A DNA stretch of 64,000 bases from Hepsetus odoe (Eukaryota; Chordata; Actinopteri; Characiformes; Hepsetidae), in the NCBI GenBank assembly GCA_017165825.1, contig CM029368.1, positions 2,416,386 through 2,480,385 of the forward strand, read 5' to 3'. The notes beneath the pieces are model-generated. The model did not search any database and was not told where the DNA came from. It worked only from the letters and a program-made list of their open reading frames with translations. Numbering within the stretch: the stretch's first letter is position 1; the number at the start of each line of letters is the position of its first letter. The position numbers were made by a program, and so were the translations under genes. Of this stretch, positions 55,901 through 64,000 are shown one piece after another.

Positions 55901-56794
55901 AAATGTAATCTTCGTGGTAGCAGCTCCTGCAGCAGAGCCAGTCTGATGTAGCTGATCTGAACTTCAGATCAGGAAGATTTTAGATGATAGCAGATGCGCT
56001 GACTTGGTGAAGCAGCTGGCATGGAACTCAGGAGACCCTCACAGAGATCAATGGACTTGCCCTCAAGAAACACCCAAACCGTCCACCACTCAGGTGGTGG
56101 ACAGCCGCCTATCTCCAACCAGCAGAAAGGAATTAGATCTGTTTTGAACTTAAAGTGTGTGGTGTTTCTCCAGTTTGGGAGTTGTGTTGGTGAAAGCAAC
56201 AATGAAAAGCATCTGGACTGGATTGTATTGACCACAGATTAATATTCATTTAATATTCATTCATTCAACTTTTGAAACTCTATATGTAAGGGACATTTTT
56301 CCTGTTACTGATATCACGAATGTTCCACCTCTGAAGCTAACCATGTGATTTTTCTCAGATGTTTCTAATCACACTGGCTATACAGTCAGTGAGAGGAAAC
56401 TTCCTTCTTCTAGAGAAACACTGAAGGTCCTCCTGGTGGTCCTCAGCCTCCTTCTGCTCTGTTCTTTGGTGGCGCTCTGTGTTCTGGGGTTTCTGTGTGA
56501 GTGTCTCTCAGCTTCACCCTCTAATGAAGCTCTTCATTGGTTTACAGCCTCACTGGACCTCCTCAGAATCATGGACATGGTGTCGGTCTGTTCTTCACAC
56601 AATAGCAAAAATATGCACTTCAACTTTAATCGAGATCTGCAGTCTGAAATGTTCTTGTTTCAAACATTTTAAATAGTCCAGCTGCAGAATCTACCAGAAC
56701 TGATAAGAATAACAGTTTAAAACAAGAAACATGAGAATTTAATCTCTTAAGATTTTAATCTAAACCTAACCATAGGTATATATCAGTGAAGCGA

Positions 56795-56995
56795 AGTGAA
56801 AATAATCATTTGCCATTGTGAAACACTGCAAACAACAACAAAGTGCATTTAACCCACACATGGGCAGCCATATCCAGCATCCAGGGAGCAGTGATGGGGA
56901 TGGTACCTCAGTGCAACCTACTGGTCTGGGATTCAAACCCACAACCTTCTGATCATGGGGCAGACTCCCTAAACACTAGACCACCACTGTTATGG
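56795..56995 (-). repeat. tRNA-derived SINE, antisense
   Basis: The reverse strand shows AGTGGTGGTCTAGTGTTTAG, GGGTTTGAATCCC (B box), CATCACTGCTCCCTGGATGC and a CACAATGGCAAATGATT tail. It lies in lectin 3 intron 2. Confidence 0.85.
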
Positions 56996-57620
56996 CTGTT
57001 ACATGCTTTTTGCAGCTCTTCTCAAACAGCTGATAAGTGTCTTATCTCCCAGCTTCCTTTTATAAACCACAGAGCCTGAAGCAAGCATTCTGAGTTGGTA
57101 AAAAATGAACTTTAATGATGATTTTTGAGCACAAACAGCAAACATACTGAAAAAAATTTAACATAAAGCTTAAAGACATCGAAATATTGAACCACATTTC
57201 ACTCCTTATACTATATAATCCATATTATGAACACCTAAATAGAAATGATTTCTGAAAAAGTGCAATAATGATTAGAATTATTAATGCTCACTCATCTTGA
57301 ATAACTTTATATGGTTAATTCTGAAAACAAAAAAGGATTTAATCTGCACCAGTCATTGGCAAAAAACGCTATGATAGCAAACATCGCATTTTCTGATTGA
57401 TCACATAGCTCGGCTCAGTTTATACCTTCAAAATTTAATCCGAAACCTTTTTTCAATGCACTGGGAACTTTAAAGCAAACAAAGCAACATGCAAATAATC
57501 CACACTGCACTGCAAAAGCATGTATTGCTGATATGCTACTGATGGAAATATAAAAAAGATTCCCGTTATGCAGGGAAGCACAATAAACTTTAGTTAAATG
57601 TAAAATGTTAGGGGCAGGGT
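56996..57620. other. Lectin 3 intron 2, unassigned
   Basis: AT-rich. No exon or repeat could be supported. Confidence 0.35.
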
Positions 57621-57624
57621 CAAC

Positions 57625-57775
57625 ATGGCAGTGCAGGGGTGGTGGTGGTCTAGTCTTCAGTGTTCTAGGCCCCAGGATTGGCAGGTCATGGGTATGAATC
57701 CCAGACCAGTAGGTTGTGGTTCACTGTGTGCTGTGCAGTTTTTCACAACGACAAGAATAGTCACTTTCACTTTTT
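57625..57775 (+). repeat. tRNA-derived SINE, internally deleted
   Basis: GTGGTGGTGGTCTAGTCTTC, a diverged B box GGTATGAATCCC and AGTAGGTTGTGGTTCACTGT show head fused to tail with the middle missing. Confidence 0.75.
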
Positions 57776-58334
57776 CACTTTTCTTAACAGGGCCATATTA
57801 ATGTAAGAGGAATCTATTAGTGAAACTGTGATTCATTATTGATTGATCTGCATGTACAAATGTGTTATAGCACAGATTTGATGAAGAAATAAGGCTGGAA
57901 AGCATTCACAATGAGTGTTTTTAACTCTGGTTTTCATTTTAAACAGATTCCAAAAAAGTGGCCTCCAATAAAGCTCTAAGTGAGGAGTGTGCCGTTGCAG
58001 TAAAAAGATTGAAAGAAAAGGGACAAGACTGTAATGGTAAAAGTCCTAAAGAGGTCAACGCTTATTCTTAACAACACACACATCAGTCAAACATTCATGA
58101 GAAAAGTTACATTTCTGAATATCTAAATATCTAAATTCACATTTTTTTAATTAAATGTCTTACTGTTTTCCTGCTTAACTAAGAACATGCTTCAATTATG
58201 TTTCCCAGCTCTGGTTTCAAAGTTAAAATCAGATTTGGAGGAGGTTAACATGAACTTTACAAATTCCTTAAAGCATCATGACTCAGGTGAGCTTATACAA
58301 TCAATTCATACTTTCTTTTTTGGACTAAAATTTT

Positions 58335-58890
58335 TGTCAGCTCATCCTCATCCGGATATAATCCTCATCTCTCCTCTGCACATCTACTCCCTGCATCCTC
58401 CTTTTATTCACACTTATGTATTCTTTCTCCTGCTTACTTTCATTCCTCTCCTATCTAGAGCAGATCTCCATCTCTCCAGGTTCACCTTAAGGTGCTCCCT
58501 ACTCTCAATACAGATCACAATATCATCAGCAAACATCATCGTCCACAGGACTCTTATCTAACCTCATCCATCAACCTGTCCATTACTATTGCAAACAAGA
58601 ATGGGCTCAGTGCTGATCCTTGATTTAATTCAACTTCTACATTAAATGCATCCATCACTCCTACTGCGGATCTCACCACTGTCACACTGCCCTCATACAT
58701 ATCCTGAACTACTCTCACAAACTTCTCTGCCTCTATTGACCTCCTCATAAAAAACCACAACTTCTCTCGAGACACCCAGTCATATGCTTTCTCCAAGTCC
58801 AAGAAGACACAATGCAACTCCTTCTGACCTTCTCTGTACTTCTCCATCAGAACAAACATTGCATCGATTTTGCCACAGACATACTGAGAT
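58335..58890 (-). mobile_element. RTE-type LINE, reverse-transcriptase fragment in lectin 3 intron 4
   Basis: The reverse strand encodes LMEKYREGQKELHCVFLDLE, KAYDWVSREKLWFFMR, VVQDMYEGSVTVVRSAVG, then LNQGSALSPFLFAIVMDRLM. The order is correct but both ends are truncated and one junction (58330-58440) is deleted. Confidence 0.85.
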
Positions 58891-59639
58891 ACTTTATCCC
58901 CTCGGTTCCCCACTCTGAGGTGGCAAGCCAGCAAAAAAAAAAATATGGCCATGGATTGAAAGTGTTCAAATTCCATACCATTCCATTGCTTTTTTTTTAA
59001 TCTAACCCTAACCTGAGATCTTGGGTGACTCTACCTGCAAGGGGACACAAACTTCTCCACTACAATAAAGTTGCAATTTTGTTAACTTGTATGCTTTTTT
59101 GATGACACGTAATTAAGAAAATGAAAATTGCATAGCGCATGTGTTCAATTCAATTCAGTTCTCTTATCCAGCTTCCATATTACACCACTACTAACTTCTT
59201 GGAGGCAGATGCTGCAGCATGTCAAATTCTAATCTGCTTTCAGGTCGAGTAGCCCATGAGCCACAGTGTGAAGAAGGGTGGAGGTCTCTTTGTATGAAGT
59301 GTTATTACTTCTCCACTGATGAACTGAACTAGATGGAGAGTCGGGATCACTGTGCTAAGAAAGGAGGTCATCTGGTTGTAATCACCAGTCCAGCTGAACA
59401 GGTGAGTGTAGACGTCCTGCTTTAAATTTCCTAATGTTTCTACAGACCCGAATTCATGCTTGTTTCATCAGTTTCCACAATGCAGTAATCACAGTATCCA
59501 CAATAGAAAATCTGACCAAAATGAACAGTCACTGGGAAATATGCACACATCCTACTTAACGCCTCCATACAAAGCTCAGAAACATTTGTCGACAGCTTCA
59601 GAGTAACAGGGACACCTTATTGTGTACTCATCATCTGTA

Positions 59640-60410
59640 AGAGGAGAAATAGGGGCCGGATATGAAGCCACAGGGGCAACTGGTTGGGGTATTGATCCTT
59701 GTGGACTGGAGCCTTAGCACAGAAACAGACTTTTGGCTGTGGATGTGGGACATCACCTACCTGGGGGGTGGGCGAAGCTTGTGCAGAAAGAAAAGCTTTT
59801 TTAGACTAGATACCATTTGGCTCACTTCTACACAAAGCCTGGTCTCTGGAATGAAACTCCTGGTTGGGGGCTGGACTCCTTTCTTCTCTGAAGTTGTGTG
59901 GGGTGAGAGGTGGCACACAGGCATTGGATCACTTGTTAGCTCGTGACAGAGCAATGCTTTGTTGGAGCTTGTCCCCTGATGCTGCAGGAGGTGGGGGCAT
60001 GAAGACCCAATTGGCCTGGTTCAAAACCTCGATTGCTTAAGTGGCTGCTTTGAGCTGTGGCCAGCTGTTGGTGCCTAGGGTTAGGGTCATAGACTCAGTG
60101 ATGGACACCATTTGTTAGGAAGGGGTAGGAATTGGGGTAGCTGTGGTGGTTTGGTCACCTGGATAGGGTGCCACCTGGGCACCACCTAGGGGAGATGTTC
60201 TGGACACAACCAACTGGGAGGATACTATGGAGTAGACCAAGGACATGCTGGGAAGATCATATATCTCAGTTGGCCTGGAAGTGCATCAGGATCCTCAGGG
60301 AGTTCTAGTGGAAGAGGTTAAAAAAGAGATGTCTGGGCTAAACTCCTCAGCCAGCTACCACCCTATTCCAGTAAAGTGGCCTGAATGAATAAGTGAATGA
60401 ATGAATGAAT
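59640..60410 (+). mobile_element. LINE 3' end with (GAAT)n tail, family unassigned
   Basis: GGTGCCACCTGGGCACCACC, GGGGAGATGTTCTGGACAC, GTTGGCCTGGAAGTGCATCA and AAACTCCTCAGCCAGCTACC, ending GTGGCCTGAATGAATAAGTG and (GAAT)n. This resembles the 3' end of a LINE that is widespread in fish. It replaces the region where the last two lectin 3 exons should be. Confidence 0.6.
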
Positions 60411-60745
60411 TGTCAGGACTTGGGGGTTTTTGTTGTTGTTTCGTTTTACTCACAGTAGAGGGCGCTCTGTTCTGATGGAGCACACCTGAGCTCATGAAGC
60501 CACAGGTGTGCTACAGTGAGGCTGACTACTTAAGCCTCAATGAGTCAGAACAGAGCGCGGCTCACTCTTGTTGGCGGTTCGGGTGGTTTTGCGTTTTAAG
60601 GATTCCAGTTACGTGTCTGGATTTTGGGTTTTGGTCATGTTCCGGGTCCAGTTTTGTGTCTGGACTTCTGTTTATGTTTAATAAAAGCACCTTGAGCATC
60701 TCTGGCTCCGCAGTGACGTCCCTCCTGCTCCCCGGCACTGTGACA
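60411..60745 (+). repeat. 5' long terminal repeat
   Basis: Starts TGTCAGGACTTGGGGG and ends GGCACTGTGACA, the TG...CA ends expected of an LTR. AATAAA at 60680-60685 would be its polyadenylation signal. The same sequence starts again at 63736. By eye the overlapping 265 bp differ by five substitutions and two small indels (about 9 and 17 bp). Confidence 0.9.
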
Positions 60746-60748
60746 GAA

Positions 60749-60982
60749 ATGAGCCACCCGCTGGATATCGGTGGAACCGCCTCCTTCACCAATCACAGCG
60801 GTCTGTCCGCGGAGACCTCGCCCTATGTCAAACACGGCGTGAAAAGGGTGGATACCCAGCGAAAACAAAGAAAAAAGGGGAAGAAGTGTGCACCTGGCAC
60901 AGTACACAACCCCAGGTCCTCTAACCCGTCTGCTGAGCAGAGGGCAACAGAGGAACCGTTTCAGGTAAGAGAATTAACTTAG
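60749..60982 (+). CDS. Element ORF A: short basic protein, unrecognised
   Basis: Begins MSHPLDIGGTASFTNHSG four bases after the 5' LTR. It contains a Lys/Arg cluster (KRVDTQRKQRKKGKK) and ends ATEEPFQVRELT at a TAG. Downstream of this stop the same frame continues as coiled-coil-like sequence (IQKLEHELQESQKVWLSVL, VEQLQEMEAELLTKDQ). The TAG may therefore be a disabling mutation in a longer protein, or CAG|GTAAGAG at 60966 may be a splice donor. I do not recognise the protein. Confidence 0.4.
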   Translation: MSHPLDIGGTASFTNHSGLSAETSPYVKHGVKRVDTQRKQRKKGKKCAPGTVHNPRSSNPSAEQRATEEPFQVRELT

Positions 60983-61131
60983 AGAATTCAGAAATTAGAA
61001 CATGAACTACAGGAATCTCAGAAGGTCTGGCTGTCTGTTCTGGGTGCAGAAAGACAGAACAAAAATGTTTTAGTTGAGCAGCTCCAGGAGATGGAGGCTG
61101 AGCTCCTCACCAAGGATCAAGTAATCTGTAC

Positions 61132-61884
61132 ATGGAACCAGGAGGATTGGAGGATGAAAATGCCTCTCTTCAGGCTGTGAAACACCAGCTGCAGGTGAGC
61201 CATCAGTTTCAAGTACATTCCCTTCAAGAGGAACTAGCTACAGTAAATGGGGAACTTCAGGAAATGCAGGCTAGGTACCTAGAGCATGAGAAAGTCTGTA
61301 AGGATCTCAGGGAACAGATACTTTGGCTAACCGAAAACTTGAACAGCACCCAGGAGGACTTCAGGGCTGAGTCAGAAAGGCTCAGACAGGCCAACTTGAA
61401 GCACAGTGCACTTCTCACAGACATTCACCTACGAGACGATCAGATCAAACAGAGGGAATTGCTGGCGAGGCTCAACCAACAGCTGGCAGAAAGCAAGACC
61501 TCTGTTCTGCAGATAACCAGCTCAGCCACCCATGAAAGACTGAAACACGAAGAGAAGCTCACCACTCTGTGTTCTCAGGTTGAGGAGACCAAAGGACTCT
61601 TGTCTCTCTGCCAGAGTGACCTTGCAGCTATGGAAAGGGAGAGAGAGGTTTTAGCTCAAGCCCATGGTGAGCTTCGAGTAGAGGTCAGTGGACTCATGCA
61701 GGAGCTGAAGCAGGTGCAAGGCAACAATGCCGCTCTGCAGACAGAACTGGAAAAAGCCAGGAGGGAAACCAGAAAACCCACTGAGCTGCAGGACCCACCC
61801 AGAGAGTACGGTCAAGGAGGGCAGGTAATGCACAGTTTTCTATGTTTGATTTTGGACAAGAAACTAAGAATGCACTGTGGTTAA
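61132..61884 (+). CDS. Element ORF B: long coiled coil, unrecognised
   Basis: An open frame of 250 codons (ATG at 61132, after EAELLTKDQVI in another frame). From about residue 8 to 220 it is heptad-rich: ASLQAVKHQLQVSHQFQ, LQEELATVNGELQEMQARYL, LREQILWLTENLNS, LARLNQQLAESKTSVLQ and VSGLMQELKQVQGNNAALQ. It ends PTELQDPPREYGQGGQ before a candidate donor CAG|GTAATG. Coiled coils occur in retroelement structural proteins and in many host cytoskeletal or centrosomal proteins. I cannot assign a family. Confidence 0.5.
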   Translation: MEPGGLEDENASLQAVKHQLQVSHQFQVHSLQEELATVNGELQEMQARYLEHEKVCKDLREQILWLTENLNSTQEDFRAESERLRQANLKHSALLTDIHLRDDQIKQRELLARLNQQLAESKTSVLQITSSATHERLKHEEKLTTLCSQVEETKGLLSLCQSDLAAMEREREVLAQAHGELRVEVSGLMQELKQVQGNNAALQTELEKARRETRKPTELQDPPREYGQGGQVMHSFLCLILDKKLRMHCG

Positions 61885-62065
61885 GAGAACCTGGACTCTG
61901 TGAGACTCACCCTGCAGGTACATGGAGCAGAGTGTCACAGGGCCAAGAGGGACTCTTCTATGAACCACAAAGATTCATCTATGTTTAGCTCTCTTTCAGA
62001 CCCTTTCAGACCAAAGGCTTTCCAGTGAGTCGGACCATTCCTCACGGGACCCCCATGGTAAGTCA

Positions 62066-63208
62066 GGGAGAACAAGGCGTTTCCTTACAGCCAGCTCCTT
62101 GACCGAGGTACCCATAACGGTTAGGTCTCTTCTGAAATCACCCGCGTTGATTTCTGCTTTGGAACGCTGGCAGAGAAAGCCTCTGGTGGAGATCCTGTCC
62201 ACAGATACTTCAGGTGAGAACATAAACTTGTATCACAACAGAGAAGACCCAGAAACTAAGTTTGAGGATTATTTCCTCTCCACATTCCCCGTATTAAGGA
62301 GGAGAGCTAGGATTATTCAGAATCCCCTGCTCTCCACTGAAACCTATCGGCCGACTAGACAAGGACTTCTTAGTGAACCTGTTCTGAACATACCCATACA
62401 TATTGCTGGAACTGACACTGTATATGTTCCCTCCGCCCAGTCAAAGTTACAGAACCAGACAACCACATCAAGGCATTTGACTCCCAGTCTGGTTCATCAG
62501 AAACCACTTCCACCTATTACCTTAGGAATCATCTCTGGAACAGACTGCCCTTCATTGATCTCTTCCCTTGTTTCAGTGCATTCAGTGAGTAACGTCACAG
62601 AAATCGAGTCTAGTTCCTCAGAGGTACTCAATTCCCTTGACCTTAGCCTTTCAGGGAATGATCCAGAGGAGGAGTGCTCCAGAGGCTTTGTGGAAGCTAC
62701 TGGTAGTGACAATCCAGCAGCCCAACCTGATGTACCTGTGGAGGATCCACAGATATCAGAGGCTTCAGAATTAGTCAAACCCCCTCCTACTCAGAGGAGA
62801 GGAGCAACCCCGGTTGCCAAGGGTAAGGTCAGTACAGGCAACACACAAGTTATCATGCCTCTCAGAGAGGGAAGCATACAGTTACCCCGGCCTCCCAGAG
62901 GCCATCAGTGCCAGAGGAGGGCAACAGCGTTCACGGCAGCAGTGGAAGGATACCTTTCCTTTATTGCTGTCAGTGCCCCCAAAAGAGTCTTCACACCAGC
63001 TGTTCTTCCCCCAAACCTCCTGCTAAATGCCCGCGTGAATATCATCCCAGTGGGCACCACACTACAACTAAGCTCCAATCTGCACCTGAAAGTTAAAGAA
63101 CACGCTCTGCCGGTTTCATTACTTCCCAACACCGTGCCCATAACACGTCCCTGCGTCCCCCCACGTTCAGTATCCTTAGAACTTTTGGCCTGTACAACAT
63201 TTGTATGA
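62066..63208 (+). CDS. Element ORF C: Ser/Pro-rich protein, unrecognised
   Basis: The open frame can be followed from about 61964 (LALFQTLSDQRLSSESDH, then SSRDPHGKSGRTRRF) through TEVPITVRSLLKSPALISAL, ERWQRKPLVEILSTDTSG and FEDYFLSTFPVLRRRARI. It runs on to a Ser/Glu-rich acidic stretch and a Pro-rich C terminus ending ACTTFV at 63208. There is no in-frame ATG near the start, so it needs splicing, frameshifting or has lost its start. The D-Q-x-R-L-S-S-x-S-D-x-S-S-R motif recurs in the next frame at 63360. Confidence 0.4.
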   Translation, partial: GRTRRFLTASSLTEVPITVRSLLKSPALISALERWQRKPLVEILSTDTSGENINLYHNREDPETKFEDYFLSTFPVLRRRARIIQNPLLSTETYRPTRQGLLSEPVLNIPIHIAGTDTVYVPSAQSKLQNQTTTSRHLTPSLVHQKPLPPITLGIISGTDCPSLISSLVSVHSVSNVTEIESSSSEVLNSLDLSLSGNDPEEECSRGFVEATGSDNPAAQPDVPVEDPQISEASELVKPPPTQRRGATPVAKGKVSTGNTQVIMPLREGSIQLPRPPRGHQCQRRATAFTAAVEGYLSFIAVSAPKRVFTPAVLPPNLLLNARVNIIPVGTTLQLSSNLHLKVKEHALPVSLLPNTVPITRPCVPPRSVSLELLACTTFV

Positions 63209-63608
63209 AAGAGACGAAAAACTCCCTACCTTGGATTATGAAACGAAAGTCATGGAAAGCGAGAAGGACAGAGACCGGAAGTGGAGCACACACAGGTTAA
63301 CTAACTCTTCCCCTTCTAACCACAGAGAGTCTCTTGTATGTAGCTCTTTTTCAGGTGATGACCAGACAAGGCTCTCGAGCCAATCAGATGCGTCCTCCAG
63401 AGGTCCCAGTACAGATTCAGAGAGATGGGTGACAGAGGAAACAAGGGACAGCAGAAAGGCACCGACAGAATATGCGGCTAAATGCGAATACCACAAGGAC
63501 TCGGTTACAAAGATATGGACTGAAACTCAGGGGTACCCCTCTCTGCCGCCAACAGCCCAAGACATGACTGGCTGGTCTGGGTCCCCCTTCCTGTATTTGT
63601 TTTTGTGA
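63201..63608 (+). CDS. Element ORF D: C-terminal piece with repeated motif
   Basis: Overlaps the end of ORF C in another frame and encodes DYETKVMESEKDRDRKWST, then DDQTRLSSQSDASSRGPSTD, ending GWSGSPFLYLFL. The DDQTRLSSQSDASSR segment parallels SDQRLSSESDHSSR at about 62007-62050, evidence of an internal duplication. It may be the frameshifted continuation of ORF C. Confidence 0.35.
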   Translation: MYERDEKLPTLDYETKVMESEKDRDRKWSTHRLTNSSPSNHRESLVCSSFSGDDQTRLSSQSDASSRGPSTDSERWVTEETRDSRKAPTEYAAKCEYHKDSVTKIWTETQGYPSLPPTAQDMTGWSGSPFLYLFL

Positions 63609-63735
63609 ATTCGAACCCGACCAGGTACCCCATTAAAGGGGCTATGTTTTGTATTTTGTTGTTCTGGCTTGACTCCCCTCCAGGTTCCGACGCTGGAGAA
63701 GCGCCCCGGTGTGGCACCCTTGAGAGGGGGGGTGA

Positions 63736-64000
63736 TGTCAGGACTTGGGGGTTTTTGTTGTTGTTTCGTTTTACTCAAAGTAGAGGGCGCTCTGTTCTGA
63801 TGGAGCACACCTGAGCTCATGAAGGCACAGGTGTGCTACATTGAGGCTGACTACTTAAGCCTCAATGAGTCAGAACAGAGCGCGGCTCATTCGCTACACT
63901 CTTGTTGGCGTTTTAAGGATTCCAGTTACGTGTCTGGATTTTGGGTTTTGTTCGTGTTCCGGGTCCAGTTTTGTGTCTGGACTTCTGTTTATGTTTAATA
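63736..64000 (+). repeat. 3' long terminal repeat, cut by window edge
   Basis: Repeats 60411-60680 and is still running at the last base, about 65-70 bp short of its expected end. The target-site duplication therefore cannot be checked. Confidence 0.9.

Larger units (their letters stand above)
54548..59401 (+). pseudogene. Lectin 3: C-type lectin pseudogene
   Basis: Five exons of the family are present in order: 54548-54623 (starts MDHIYEVVVYELCE, intact ATG), 56359-56496 (anchor LKVLLVVLSLLLLC), 57947-58036, 58209-58286, and first lectin-domain exon 59244-59401. Splice sites are all GT/AG and the phases match lectins 1 and 2. In the last exon the conserved Asn-Trp of LNW is Asn-TAG (stop at 59330-59332). 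The second and third lectin-domain exons do not follow; unrelated repeat DNA begins within about 250 bp. Translation would stop about 30 codons into the lectin domain. The stalk is diverged (SKKVASNKALSEEC). It probably gives no lectin, though a secreted or membrane stub is conceivable. Confidence 0.88.
60746..63735 (+). mobile_element. Interior of a non-autonomous LTR retroelement
   Basis: 2,990 bp between the repeats. I find no CCHC zinc knuckle, no protease D-S/T-G, no reverse-transcriptase YxDD and no integrase HHCC/DDE motif in any frame. A purine tract with GAGAGGGGGGG directly precedes the 3' LTR and would serve as the polypurine tract. No TGG-type primer-binding site directly follows the 5' LTR. 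The coding-like contents are described separately. Confidence 0.8.

Overview
The window is nuclear DNA of a vertebrate, almost certainly a teleost fish. It has spliced genes with GT/AG introns, very dense (CA)n and tetranucleotide microsatellites, a tRNA-headed SINE family in many copies, Tc1/mariner relics and TA-flanked MITEs, RTE- and L2-type LINE pieces, and a vertebrate cdk5r1 beside a class I myosin. I cannot name the species. Two 500-N assembly gaps (6540-7039 and 31064-31563) are placeholders of unknown true size.

Layout. 1-5092: SINE pieces, CA repeats and a large (CCAT/CCGT)n-(CTTT)n block. 5093-6092: two consecutive motor-domain exons of myo1d on the + strand, ending at the first gap. 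7999-9001: an intact single-exon coding region for cdk5r1 (p35, the neuronal activator of CDK5), + strand. 9000-31063: mostly non-coding, with microsatellites, SINEs, a Tc1-like relic, two MITEs, a telomere-like tract and LINE 3' ends. It also holds one real exon on the - strand at 27383-27545, the last coding exon of a class I myosin, best read as myo1d. 31564-59401: a tandem cluster of three type II transmembrane C-type lectin genes, all + strand, heavily invaded by LINEs. Lectin 1 (32744-41761) has an open 256-codon reading frame. Lectin 2 (44896-50666) has an open 299-codon frame but GTG in place of the start ATG, and it carries a duplicated stalk exon. Lectin 3 (54548-59401) is a pseudogene with a stop codon in the first lectin-domain exon and no second or third lectin-domain exon. 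60411-64000: an LTR retroelement with near-identical long terminal repeats whose 3 kb interior shows no gag zinc knuckle, protease, reverse transcriptase or integrase. Instead it carries coding-like sequence for a basic segment, a long coiled coil and a Ser/Pro-rich protein that I do not recognise.

How it fits together. In human, MYO1D and CDK5R1 are neighbours transcribed toward each other. Here the 5' part of myo1d and cdk5r1 are on the same strand, while the last myosin exon is on the opposite strand. The tract abutting gap 1 is (CTTCT)n, and the tract abutting the left side of gap 2 is its reverse complement, (GAGAA)n. If the contig 7040-31063 is flipped, the two tracts meet, the myosin exons become collinear, and cdk5r1 becomes convergent with myo1d as in human. 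The simplest explanation is that this contig was placed backwards in the scaffold, with the missing middle myo1d exons hidden in the gap. The lectins look like a locally expanding innate-immune receptor family. They share a tyrosine YxxPhi-like cytoplasmic motif, a hydrophobic anchor, a stalk built of symmetrical exons, and a three-exon carbohydrate-recognition domain with an unusual Glu-Pro-Asp motif.
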